In this document: piece by piece, positions 9,225 through 17,152 of the stretch
Layout of the letters: every line of letters begins with the position of its first letter
Numbering within the stretch: the stretch's first letter is position 1
Assembly: GCA_002887195.1 (NCBI GenBank)
Contig: PJAB01000783.1
Coordinates: forward strand, 1 to 20,833
Length of the DNA: 20,833 bases
DNA from: Chrysochromulina parva
Lineage: Eukaryota; Haptophyta; Prymnesiales; Chrysochromulinaceae
Direction: 5' to 3'
Position numbers and translations under genes: made by a program
The notes under the pieces: model-generated
The model's database searches: none
Told to the model about the DNA's origin: nothing
The model's input: the letters and a program-made list of their open reading frames with translations, nothing else

Positions 9225-9461
9225 CTGATGAAGGAGGCCATCAGGGATCATCAGAGGCAATCAGAGGTCATCAGTGCCGAGCGCGGACGCAGCGTACCTG
9301 ATGAAGGAGGCAATCAGTGATCATCAGAGGCAATCAGAGGTCATCAGTGCCGAGCGCGGACGCAGCGTACTGCTCTCGGGGCACTCAGAGGCAATCAGAG
9401 GCAATCAGTGATCATCAGAGGCAATCAGAGGTCATCAGTGCCGAGCGCGGACGCAGCGTAC
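9204..9461 (-). repeat. Four tandem copies of an exon-edge 21-mer
   Basis: The plus-strand string ccgagcgcggacgcagcgta followed by c occurs at 9204-9224, 9277-9297, 9350-9370 and 9441-9461, with spacings of 73, 73 and 91 bp. The first copy is exon 2 and the last is the 5' end of the intron. The two left copies are flanked by ctgatgaaggaggc, the acceptor side. The two right copies are flanked by tgctctcggggcac, the last 14 nt of exon 1. Between the copies lie shorter repeats of about ten bases (aatcagaggc and variants). The array therefore duplicates exon 1 end, intron and exon 2 start. Confidence 0.9.
9225..9461 (-). other. Predicted 237-nt GT-AG intron of the EPG5-like gene, built of tandem repeats
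   Basis: Read on the minus strand, exon 1 ends GAG CA, the intron starts GTACGC at 9461 and ends CTTCATCAG at 9225, and exon 2 starts G TAC GCT. Joining restores the codons for EQYAASALGLCEYAALL and links two open frames of 1,225 and 1,829 codons without a shift. The junction 21-mer (GTACGCTGCGTCCGCGCTCGG) is identical at both ends, but GT-AG rules fix a single position. A pyrimidine stretch (CCTCCTTC) precedes the acceptor, and a CTGAT branch-like motif has its A 16 nt upstream of the splice point. Retention gives a stop after the codons for GTDDL. Two separate genes are the alternative, but the frame-perfect join and the EPG5 similarity of the second part argue for one. Confidence 0.8.
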
Positions 9462-12400
9462 TGCTCTCGGGGCACTACGCCGCCCGAGCTGGCGCTGCCG
9501 GCGCTCGAGATGCTCGTGGACGTGGCGCGCGAGATCTCGCCGAGATCCATGTATTGGGTGCTCGGCACGAAGTCGTCGGAGCTCACACCGACGCTGCCGG
9601 CGCTGCCACCGGCATTGGCCGCCAAGATGTCGCTGAGCTGCAGAGGCGCGGCGGAGAGGCCCCATTGGTCGAGGTCCGCCGTGCTCGAGTCCGTGCTGCC
9701 CAGAAGACTCGCCTTCTTGCCCTCGGCCTTCGACTTGGAGGCGGAGGTGCTCTTTCTGATGCTGGCGGACACCGCGCTCGAATCGAGTGGCGCGACCGTA
9801 CTGCCGACGCCCGTGAAGCTCGGGGGGATGTCCGCGGGCAGCTGTGGCAAATAGGCCGCCGCCGCGGCAGACGCGAGCCAGACGCGCTTGTTCGTCAGCT
9901 GCTCGAGAATCTGAGCACGCGAGAGCTGGCAGCTGGCGAGCGCGCTGTGGATGGGCGAGTCGCTCACCGCCACCTCGCCCGCCGCAAACACGGCATGCAC
10001 GAGGGTGTCGAGGAGGGCAGCGCCGCCCGCGGAGGCGATGGGCGGGCGCAGCGTGCCAGCGAGCAAGGCAGCCCACATGAACACCCACGCTCCGCACCAC
10101 CAGTCGCCGGGGCCGCCGCCGCCGTCCACAACCGCCGCAACCGAGACGGCGCATACCGTGGGCATCGCCGCCGCCGCGGCCGCCTCGTCGACGTCGAGCT
10201 TGCTCTCGCGCTGCGCTATCGTCGAGAACGACCCAACGGGCGCCGCCTCGCCGGCGCCCATGCCGGCGCTCATGGCGGCCTGGGCGGCGAGCGAGTTGAG
10301 CATCAGGGCACGGAGAGCCTCCACGTGTGCGGGGCCGATCTCGGCGTATTCCGCGAGCAGTGGCGGCAGTGCAGGCGGCACCCAGATGTTGTCATAGCTT
10401 TGCGAGGATGCGCCGTCAGCGGCGCCGCCCTTGCCGGTGCCTGCACAGAGCGTGCGTAGGATCCTCACGAGCAGAGCACGGAAAGACGCGTGCTGACCGA
10501 GCGTCAGCAGCGCGCCTAAGCGCTCCCAGAAGAAGTACTGAGACGATATCTCGAGGAGAGCCTTGGCAGCTCGACCTTCAGCCTGGCCTCCCACAGCCTC
10601 CGCGCCACGCCGATCGGCCTCTGCGAGCGTGAGAAGGCACTGTGCGGCAGGCAGTGCTCCCTTGATCGGCTCGTTTGGCGTCGTGACGAGCGCCGCAACC
10701 GGCTGCAACAGCACGTCCCACGTCTCCTTTGGCAACGGCGTGCTCACCAGCGCCGCGCCCACTGGCCCAAGGAGCAGCTCCCACCACTTGCTCGGCGCGA
10801 TGTGGCTGCGGCAGGCGAGCAGAAGCACAAGCGCGCACTCGCGCGTCCTCGCGCTCGCCTTCGTCCAGTCGAGATTCTCAAAGACCGCCGTGCCCACCTT
10901 TCTCCGCAGCCGCGACGTTTCCAAGCTGCGTTTCCTCGCCGACTCGGCCGCGGAGCCGTCCGCGAAGTTGGCGAGGTCGCGAGAGAAGGTGGCGGCGGCG
11001 AGGGTGGCTTCGGGGCGCTTTGGCGAGATCGCGAGCTCGAGCCGCTGGAACCGCGCCCAGTCGTCAGCATGACCTTCGGTGGGCGGGGCAAACTCTCGAA
11101 GGTAGTGCTCGGACGCGTCCTTTTGGTATCCGGAACCGATCTGATCGAGCTCCACCGTGTAGACTTTCGTCGTCGCGTTGTACTTCTTCACGTAGGCGAT
11201 GGTGTCGGCTCCACTGCTGCGCTTCACAAACACGCTGCTGCCGATGGCGAAGCGCTGAGACGTGGCGCCGCCTACTTTGGTCGCGGGCGAGAGGAGCGTA
11301 GCAGTCGCTGCCGCGCTGCCGCCGCCGCCCCCGGAGTTGCCCTCAGCGTCGGTGAACTGCAGCAAGTTGTCCACGAGCAGGGCGGAGAGTCGCTGCACGT
11401 GCTCGAGCGTCGGGGTCCACTGAGCAAACGGTAGGGCCGCGAGCAGCGAGAGCATGCGCTGGGCGATGTGGGGGCTGGCAGCGATGGTGTCGAGGTGAAC
11501 GGCCGCCTCGTCGAGGACGACGCCGATGAGGCTCGGGCTGAGCTTGCATTGGGCGCTTAGGCTCACCGCGGCCTCGCGTTGGAAGGCACCCGCGGCGGCG
11601 GCCGATGAGGCCTCGGCCGCCGAGGCGTTGGTGAAGGGCACCGAAGGCTTCTCGGCGGCGGTGTGAAGGGCACCGGGTGTGAAGGGCACCGAAGGCATCT
11701 CGGCGGCGGTGGTGGCGGCGGGAGAATCGGCTGGCCCGTGGAGCAGAGCGAAGGCAAAGAGGTCGCCCACGCAGAGCGAGGGCAGCATGGTGGAGGGCGA
11801 GGGTGCGGCGTTGGTGGCGGCCGCGGCGGCTGGCCCGGCGAGGCCAGCCGGGTAGGCAGCGTATGTCGCGATGCGGCGGAGGAGGGTGAGGGTGGGGAAG
11901 GCAGCCATGTCGTTGGCCGACGCGAGCAGCGGGTGCGCCGCGTAGCATGACGAAGCTGCGGCCGGCACCGAGAGCTGCGCAGCGACAAAGCCCTGCTGCT
12001 GCTGCTGCCGCAGCAGCGGGGTGCGGCACATCACCTCGACGATGTTCATGGGCGGCAGCCGCGAGAGCTCACAATACGAGTTCCACAGCTGTTCCGGCGC
12101 GAGCGAGGCCCACGGCCACAGGGCGAGCAGTGGGGCGCTCACGAGGGCGGTGCGGGTGGTGGAGCGCGTGAGTGCCGGTAGGGCGGTCGAGGACAGCGAT
12201 GGGTGAGCGACGACGGCGGCGGTTAGGATGCTCGCAAGCAGGACGAGGGTGTCGAGCTGTCCCGCGTCGTCGAGTCGCTTGAGCACGCGTTGAATGGGCT
12301 GCACCACGTACGCGTCGACGTCCGCGACCTTGAGGCGCGCGAGCTGGAGCCAGTCCATCTGGCCGAGGTAGGCGCGCACGTCCGCATCGGCGGGCAGGCC

Positions 12401-13138
12401 CGCGGGCGGCGGTGACTGCCACAGCGCGGGCTGGTTCACGAGAAGGGTCCAGAGCCACCGGTTCTCGACCAGGTCGTCGAGCCGCGGCTGGATGAGCGGC
12501 GCCGCCCAGCCGCAGCCCACGCCATGGTAGACGGTGCCCAGCAGCGCGGCCAGCTCGGCAGTCGGCGTGCCCGCCGTCGCGAGCGCCCCGGGTCTCGTCA
12601 TGCAGTGCGCACCGAGCGCAAGTGCGAGCCTCCGCAGGGTGGGCAGCGTGCGAGGATCGAGGGCTTTGCCGCCGTCGGCCGCTGAGGGCGACTGTGAGAA
12701 GGCGTCGATAAGGTGGCGCAGGAGCCTGAGAAAGGCCGAGGTCGGCGGCATGAGCGACGGATCAGGTGCGAACAGCCTCTTGTGCGCAAAGGTGAGCAGC
12801 CGCTGCTCGGTGAGCGTGTGCTCAAAGAGGACGGATGAAATCTTGGCGGCTGTGAAGCTCAGATGCTCACTCATGTGTGTCTTGAGCTCGTCCCACTTAG
12901 CCGCATCCACGACGGCCACCTCCTGCGTGTATTGGTGGGTCACCGTGTACTGCTGCGCGTCCCCGCATTTACCAGTGACTGAGTACTTTTGCTGCACAAT
13001 CGTCCACACCGCGTTGCACAGCTCCTGGATTTTGCGCTCGCGATCAGTCTGCGCTCGGGAAACCGACGCGAGCTTGCGCGAGGAGGCCGTAGCTGACTCA
13101 AAAACAAGGCGGACCTCGTCCTCGAACGCGTCAGTCAT
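9462..13138 (-). CDS. EPG5: EPG5-like autophagy tether, exon 1 (N-terminal part)
   Basis: This exon encodes residues 1 to about 1226 of the 3,055-residue protein. It is largely alpha-helical, leucine- and alanine-rich repeat-like sequence, as expected for the rod-shaped N-terminal half of EPG5. On its own I would not have assigned it; the call comes from the splice to exon 2. Helical stretches include VENRWLWTLLVNQPALW and LWNSYCELSRLPPMNIVEVM. A probable small beta-barrel insert (Tudor/SH3-like, about 625-685) contains IGSSVFVKRSSGADTIAYVK and then KVYTVELDQIG. Ala/Ser/Gly-rich low-complexity linkers occur near 480-520 and around the insert, and a short QQQQQ run near 375. The frame extends upstream to a GTG at 13213; I chose the ATG at 13138 (G at -3). 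Total length exceeds human EPG5 (about 2,580 residues), largely through these inserts. Confidence 0.7.
11631..11711 (-). repeat. In-frame 48-bp repeat within EPG5-like exon 1
   Basis: A 33-bp block occurs at 11631-11663 and 11679-11711, 48 bp apart, with a further copy of its core gtgaagggcacc between them. It encodes two near-identical peptides (AAE-M/K-PSVPFT) in a low-complexity linker. The 48-bp period keeps the reading frame. Confidence 0.8.
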
Positions 13139-13649
13139 GCCGACTCGCAGGAAATGCAAACACGAGTAGTCGCGGTGGTGCCGCCACCTAACTTTCTGTG
13201 ATTTCACAGTCACAGGTAGTCAGTCAGTCAGGTCGCGGTCCCCCCCCCCAACCACCGTCTCGAGGGGCGGCTCCGCACCTTTCGGTCACCACAAGTACTG
13301 AGTACACACTCAGACAGTCAGTTCAGTTTTGTGCCGACGGTCGAGACCCACCTCGAAATCAACATTCGGTTCTAAGTGATTGTATCGCATTATTATATGT
13401 TGGTAGCGATTGACTTGATTCAATGGTGAATATAAGGTAGGCCAATGGGGGCTAAGCCCTCCGTGAGTGTGCTTGGGAGACGGCTCAGAAACGCGATAGT
13501 AAACATGTCATCGTTGTCGGAGTCACAACACGACACCACCGAGAAGAACCGCACTACCGTCGCCGCGGGGGGGGCGGAAGGCTGTGAACAGAATTGCTCA
13601 GCAAAGGAAAGTGTCGTTCTACGGTGGGCTCGAGGAGGCTCGGAGTCGC
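13139..13649. promoter_or_regulatory. Upstream region of the EPG5-like gene and 3' flank of the EF-hand gene
   Basis: These 511 bp sit between two minus-strand genes, so the EPG5 promoter should lie here, together with the EF-hand terminator. Visible features: gtcagtcagtca at about 13219-13230; a C run (ccccccccc) at about 13240-13248; an inverted repeat ctgagt/actcag (13298-13303 and 13308-13313); an AT-rich island at about 13364-13440 that contrasts with the GC-rich surroundings; and a CCAAT string at 13442-13446. No tRNA or protein gene is convincing. Confidence 0.4.
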
Positions 13650-15155
13650 CTAGGGTCGCGCGCCGCCCGCGGAGCGCCGCGACGATGCTGCGGAGGACCG
13701 CGATGATGGCCTCGCCGAGAGCAGCTCGGCCAGAGCTGCGTCCTCGGCCTCCTGCTTCGATTTTCGTTTCGCCTGCACTGGCTGCATCTTGGACCGCGCA
13801 AGACGTCGGAGCTCGTCCTCTTGCATGGCCAGGAGCTCAGCCAGCGCCGCGTCCTCGGCCTCCTGCCTCAAGGTGAAAGATGTCGAGTTTCGCCGCTCCT
13901 GCAGCTTCGCCTCGTAGGCGGCCTTCTCCTCGGCCATCTTCATCGCGGCCGTCGCGCGCGCCTTGGCCTTCTCCTCGGTCGCCTGGCGCTCCTCTTCCGC
14001 CTTGGCAGCCGCCTGACGCTCCGCCGCCTCGTTGGCCTCGCGCTCCGCCTTCGCCTTGGCCTCCTCCTCCGTGCGCAGCACCTGTTGCAGCTTGGAGGCG
14101 GCTTTGCGCAGCGCGAGCGTGCTCGCCTTAATCTCGGCTCGCCTCGTCGACTCCTGCTGCGCAGTCTCTCTGAGGCGCGTGAGCAGCTCCTTGAGCTCCG
14201 CGACGTCGAGCTCGCCGCTCCCGTCGCTGTCGAGCGAGTCGAAGAGGGCATCGATCTCGCTATCCTCGGCCTTGACGCCCAGCTCCTTGACGCTTTTCCG
14301 GAACTCGCCCCTGTCGACCAAGCCGTCGCCCGACCAGTCCCACTTGGACACAAGATCTCCGATCTTGAGATTGCGCTTGATGATGAGCGCGCCAAGCTGC
14401 ACGTCGGGCGGGCCGGCGCTGGTCTCTAGTTGCCCGAGCTCCGCCTCGGCCTTCTCGGCGGCCTCAGTAGTGCGTGCGGCCTCGTCTGTCTGCGCGGCTT
14501 TGGCGCGGCACTCGTCGGACCAGGCCTTGAGCGCCTGCGCCTCCGTCTCCGCGCGGCTCACCGCGTCCAGCACGGACTTAAGAGCCACCTTGAGCTCGGC
14601 GAGGTCGAGCGAGCCGCCCTTGTCCACGTCCATCGAGTTGAAGAAGGCGTCGATCTCGCAGTTCTCGGCTTTGATGCCGAGGTTGCCCCGCACCTTCTGC
14701 CGAAACGCGATCTTCTTGATCTCACCCTTGCCGTCGCTGTCCCAGTCGCGTAGCAGCTCACTGATTTTCTGACCCTTCTTCTTAAGCGCCGCGCCGAGAA
14801 TGCGCTCAAAGGTCGAGAAGACGGCGTTTGCCTTCTGCTCGGCATTCGCTGCCATCTGCAGCCACTCGCGCGCCTGCGCGAATAGCACTGCCGATGTCAC
14901 GTCCTTGGGCTTTGCCGAGTCCTTCTTCATCGTCTTCTTCTTACTGCCGCCACGTGACTGGCCGTCGTCCAAGAGGCATGGCCGCGGCTGCGACGGGATG
15001 ATCTCAGGCTGCTCCTTGATGAATGTCTCGAGGATGGCCTTGACGTCCTTCAGCACGTCCTGCTCTTGCGGGGTCGGCGCGCGCCCGTTTTGACTGATCG
15101 GCGTCAGCGCAGATCTGATCTTCAGCGGCGGCGGGCTCTTCATGACGGCAAGCAT
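13650..15155 (-). CDS. EF-hand calcium-binding protein with C-terminal coiled coil
   Basis: This 501-residue protein has two EF-hand pairs joined by a helical linker. EF1 (137-148, DWDSDGKGEIKK) is degenerate: its last position is K instead of E, so it probably binds calcium poorly. EF2 (176-187, DVDKGGSLDLAE), EF3 (273-284, DWSGDGLVDRGE) and EF4 (309-320, DSDGSGELDVAE) have acidic residues at positions 1 and 12. The two pairs are duplicates of one module: a leader K..G.KI..L...W, then F+..V+.LG.KAE..EIDA. This two-hand module recurs in algal and protist proteins. Residues about 330-425 are a strongly charged Ala/Glu/Lys coiled coil. QEAEDAALAELL occurs twice (431-442, 468-479), and the tail is Ser/Arg-rich. 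No signal or membrane segment is present. The role is presumably calcium-regulated scaffolding or cytoskeletal; it is not assignable further. The start ATG has A at -3. Confidence 0.85.
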   Translation of the reverse strand: MLAVMKSPPPLKIRSALTPISQNGRAPTPQEQDVLKDVKAILETFIKEQPEIIPSQPRPCLLDDGQSRGGSKKKTMKKDSAKPKDVTSAVLFAQAREWLQMAANAEQKANAVFSTFERILGAALKKKGQKISELLRDWDSDGKGEIKKIAFRQKVRGNLGIKAENCEIDAFFNSMDVDKGGSLDLAELKVALKSVLDAVSRAETEAQALKAWSDECRAKAAQTDEAARTTEAAEKAEAELGQLETSAGPPDVQLGALIIKRNLKIGDLVSKWDWSGDGLVDRGEFRKSVKELGVKAEDSEIDALFDSLDSDGSGELDVAELKELLTRLRETAQQESTRRAEIKASTLALRKAASKLQQVLRTEEEAKAKAEREANEAAERQAAAKAEEERQATEEKAKARATAAMKMAEEKAAYEAKLQERRNSTSFTLRQEAEDAALAELLAMQEDELRRLARSKMQPVQAKRKSKQEAEDAALAELLSARPSSRSSAASSRRSAGGARP

Positions 15156-15742
15156 GTTTGCGTCGGGGGGATACCGTTGCTTCGGGGCCCGTTGCTAAAG
15201 ACGAGCGTTTTCCGTTTCAGCCTCTGCAAACGGTTCTGTGCTGACCTTTTTGCTTATTCTGGAAGCCTACATATGTCCGGTTGCTCAGAATTATGATCGC
15301 ATTAGCAAAACTCGGTCGCGTCGGTTCGGCCCAGCCTGATGATTGCGGTCCTCATCAAACTTGTCACAAGCGCCAAGCCGGCCTGGTGCTCGGTCTCCCG
15401 TGTCTGCTGAAGATTGCCACGTGAAAAGCGCGACATCCGATCCCGGTCCCTGCTCAAGCTACTAGACCAGGCAGCGAGCGCACACGAACAACGATAAGCT
15501 TCAGAAAAAATCTCAATCATCTCGTCTCCTGATTTAAGCCTGGCCGCGGCTCGCGGCTCGTCAAGATCTCGTCACTCTGTAGCGCCGTCCGCGCCGCCAT
15601 TGGTTCGCCGAGAGTCTCAATCTCGACCAATCTCGCCCAGCGCAATCCTAACACGGCGAGCTCCCTGCTGACCCCGAGGACGACTCCAAACGAGCTGCAG
15701 CTCCAAACGAGATGCAGCTCCAAACGACACGCCAACGGCCCA
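15156..15742. other. Intergenic region between the EF-hand and JmjC genes
   Basis: These 587 bp hold the EF-hand gene's promoter side (near 15156-15300, where AT content rises: ctttttgcttattctgg, catatgtccg, gaattatgatcgcattagc) and the JmjC 3' flank. I looked for a tRNA here because of ggttcggcccagcc at about 15323, but found no cloverleaf. A 17-bp tandem repeat lies just downstream of the JmjC stop. Short minus-strand frames here show no recognisable domain. Confidence 0.45.
15684..15727. repeat. 17-bp tandem repeat, about 2.6 copies
   Basis: Units ctccaaacga(g)(c/a)tgcag begin at 15684, 15701 and 15718; the third is only partial (ctccaaacga). The array starts about 16 bases beyond the TAG/TGA end of the JmjC gene, so it is likely transcribed in its 3' UTR. 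No function is evident. Confidence 0.8.
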
Positions 15743-17020
15743 TCACGCAATATGATCATCCCCGTAGAAGCCCCCAAAGCTGAACTGCGCGACGGCTTCC
15801 CCGTCGGGGGCCGCGTGGCGGACGAAGGGGGAGGCGGACTTCGCACGCTTGGCAGCCCGCTCCTTGAGCAGCCTCTCGACCAGCCCGCTGTGCTCCCTCT
15901 CCAAGCCCGCACGAAAGTCGCGGAGCAGCTTGGACTGTGCCAGCTGGCACGCGCATGAGAGTTCCCCGCTCCGCGACTCGCGGACATCCTGTTGCGGCTC
16001 CGGCTGCTCGGCCGGTAACGAGCGGTGCATGAGGCTCGGGTACGGGTAAATGACACTGGTTGGCACGTCGCCTGAGAAGTTGAACTTGGTCGTGCCACGG
16101 CATCCTTCGCCGGGAGCGCACGGAGCGTCTTGCTCGAGAAAGTCCAAGACGGCCAGTAGGTTGTGCGATGTGACCACGTTGTGCGTGATCGCGACGGTCA
16201 TCTCGAGATTCAGCACGCAGTGCCACCAGCCCCTGGGCACGAACATGCACTCGCCCGCCTCTGTCACGCACTCGAGGCGCCTATCGACGTGCTCGTCGGC
16301 GTCATAGTGCTCTCGAAACCACTGCGGCAGGCAGAGCTGCCGGTCGTCGTCCCCCGAGGACGGCGGCGGACAGTCGGGCGGGTAGAGCACCCACTTTTTG
16401 CGGCCCTCGATCGTGGCATTCCACGCGAAGTTGCAGTTCGGGTCGACGTGGAACGAGGAGCCAGTCAGCCTTGGGCCGATGATCAGCCACTTGTAGTCGG
16501 GCCGTTCCGCACCCAGCACGTCCATCAGGTCCTCCTCAAAGTACGGTGGCACGCTGAACTCAGCCACCATCTCTGGGCACTTGCTGCAAAAGTCCTTGTC
16601 GAAGAGGTAGAGCGGCCGCAGCTCGTGCTGAGCTTCGCTCCTATCAGCAGTCTCGAGGTACTCACGCAACGTCATGTCCACGCTCGCAGACACGCGGAAC
16701 GTTTTCTCACCGAACCGCTCGAGCAGCCGCTTCCGCGTCCACTCGGTGGCCGCCAACCATTTGGAGACCACGCCCGTGAGAATCACAGGGATGCGTGGCT
16801 TCTCGTATTTCTCGACAAACTCCTCGCGGGAAAGCGTGTCGACGCAGCGCCGCTCGACATTGCTGCGCTTGAGCCAGCGCGGCTCGATGCGCGTCATGTA
16901 CTCGCGCACGGCCTCCGCGCAGCGGCGCTCATCCTCGTCATCCTCGTCATCCTCTCCAGCCACCTCGGCATGACTTCTCTTCGCTGGGCGGCCGCCATCG
17001 CCTTCATCTGGGCGCGACAT
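15743..17020 (-). CDS. JmjC-domain Fe(II)/2-oxoglutarate oxygenase, JMJD6-like
   Basis: This 425-residue protein is probably a nuclear protein hydroxylase or demethylase. JMJD6 hydroxylates lysines of splicing factors and has been reported to demethylate arginine. An acidic run (residues 23-32) and a basic patch open the chain. The JmjC core resembles JMJD6: PDYKWLIIGPRLTGSSFHVD (174-193), FAWNATIEGRKKWVLYPP (198-215), and GECMFVPRGWWHCVLNLEMT (256-275) followed by VAITHN. The iron triad is H191, D193 and H267. K208 aligns with the 2-oxoglutarate-binding lysine, and T279/N281 sit where JMJD6 has its T and N. All key residues are present, so an active enzyme is expected. The C-terminal part (about 340-425) is charged and unlike JMJD6. 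The frame reaches a GTG at 17083; the ATG at 17020 has A at -3. The F-box/JmjC plant relatives are an alternative subgroup, but no F-box is seen. Confidence 0.88.
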   Translation of the reverse strand: MSRPDEGDGGRPAKRSHAEVAGEDDEDDEDERRCAEAVREYMTRIEPRWLKRSNVERRCVDTLSREEFVEKYEKPRIPVILTGVVSKWLAATEWTRKRLLERFGEKTFRVSASVDMTLREYLETADRSEAQHELRPLYLFDKDFCSKCPEMVAEFSVPPYFEEDLMDVLGAERPDYKWLIIGPRLTGSSFHVDPNCNFAWNATIEGRKKWVLYPPDCPPPSSGDDDRQLCLPQWFREHYDADEHVDRRLECVTEAGECMFVPRGWWHCVLNLEMTVAITHNVVTSHNLLAVLDFLEQDAPCAPGEGCRGTTKFNFSGDVPTSVIYPYPSLMHRSLPAEQPEPQQDVRESRSGELSCACQLAQSKLLRDFRAGLEREHSGLVERLLKERAAKRAKSASPFVRHAAPDGEAVAQFSFGGFYGDDHIA

Positions 17021-17152
17021 TATAAGAAATCCTAAGTTCTCTGTGGGGGTTTTGCAGTCTCCGCGACGACCATGCCGCGTCACGCCGCAACGTCCTGCAA
17101 AGTTGGACTTTCGTTTCCTTTTTTGTGTCTTTTGTCGAAACGCGCTGACGCG
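17021..17152. promoter_or_regulatory. Compact divergent promoter region
   Basis: These 132 bp lie between the JmjC ATG (minus) and the ATG of the large membrane-anchored protein (plus). Both promoters and 5' UTRs must be inside or extend into the genes. There is a T-rich pyrimidine tract at about 17108-17135 (ttcgtttccttttttgtgtcttttgtc) just before the plus-strand ATG. The sequence ttataagaaat borders the JmjC ATG, too close to be its TATA box. The call is by orientation only. Confidence 0.45.

Noticed and set aside
9225..9241. Starting a separate gene at the ATG at 9241
   Set aside because: The ATG lies inside the predicted intron and differs from the other repeat copy (GATGG versus GATTG) by one base. 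Splicing gives a frame-perfect join with exon 1, so one gene is more likely.
9204..9461. CRISPR-like or satellite interpretation of the repeat array
   Set aside because: The repeats contain coding exon edges, the spacers are themselves repeats, and the setting is eukaryotic. An intron explains all the features.
9317..10459. A 380-codon plus-strand frame beginning in the tandem repeat
   Set aside because: It reads through the intron array and antisense to exon 1, with arginine-rich, domain-free composition. It is a shadow frame.
13139..13213. Extending the EPG5-like protein 25 codons upstream to 13213
   Set aside because: The upstream codon is GTG, not ATG, and nuclear genes rarely start there; the ATG at 13138 has a good context. 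The same reasoning trims the DBHS gene (GTG at 3538) and the JmjC gene (GTG at 17083).
15300..15380. Possible tRNA because of ggttcggcccagcc
   Set aside because: No matching acceptor, D or anticodon arms could be drawn on either strand.
15302..15520. A 72-codon minus-strand frame between the EF-hand and JmjC genes
   Set aside because: There is no recognisable domain and the composition matches random frames; it may simply lie in a UTR.
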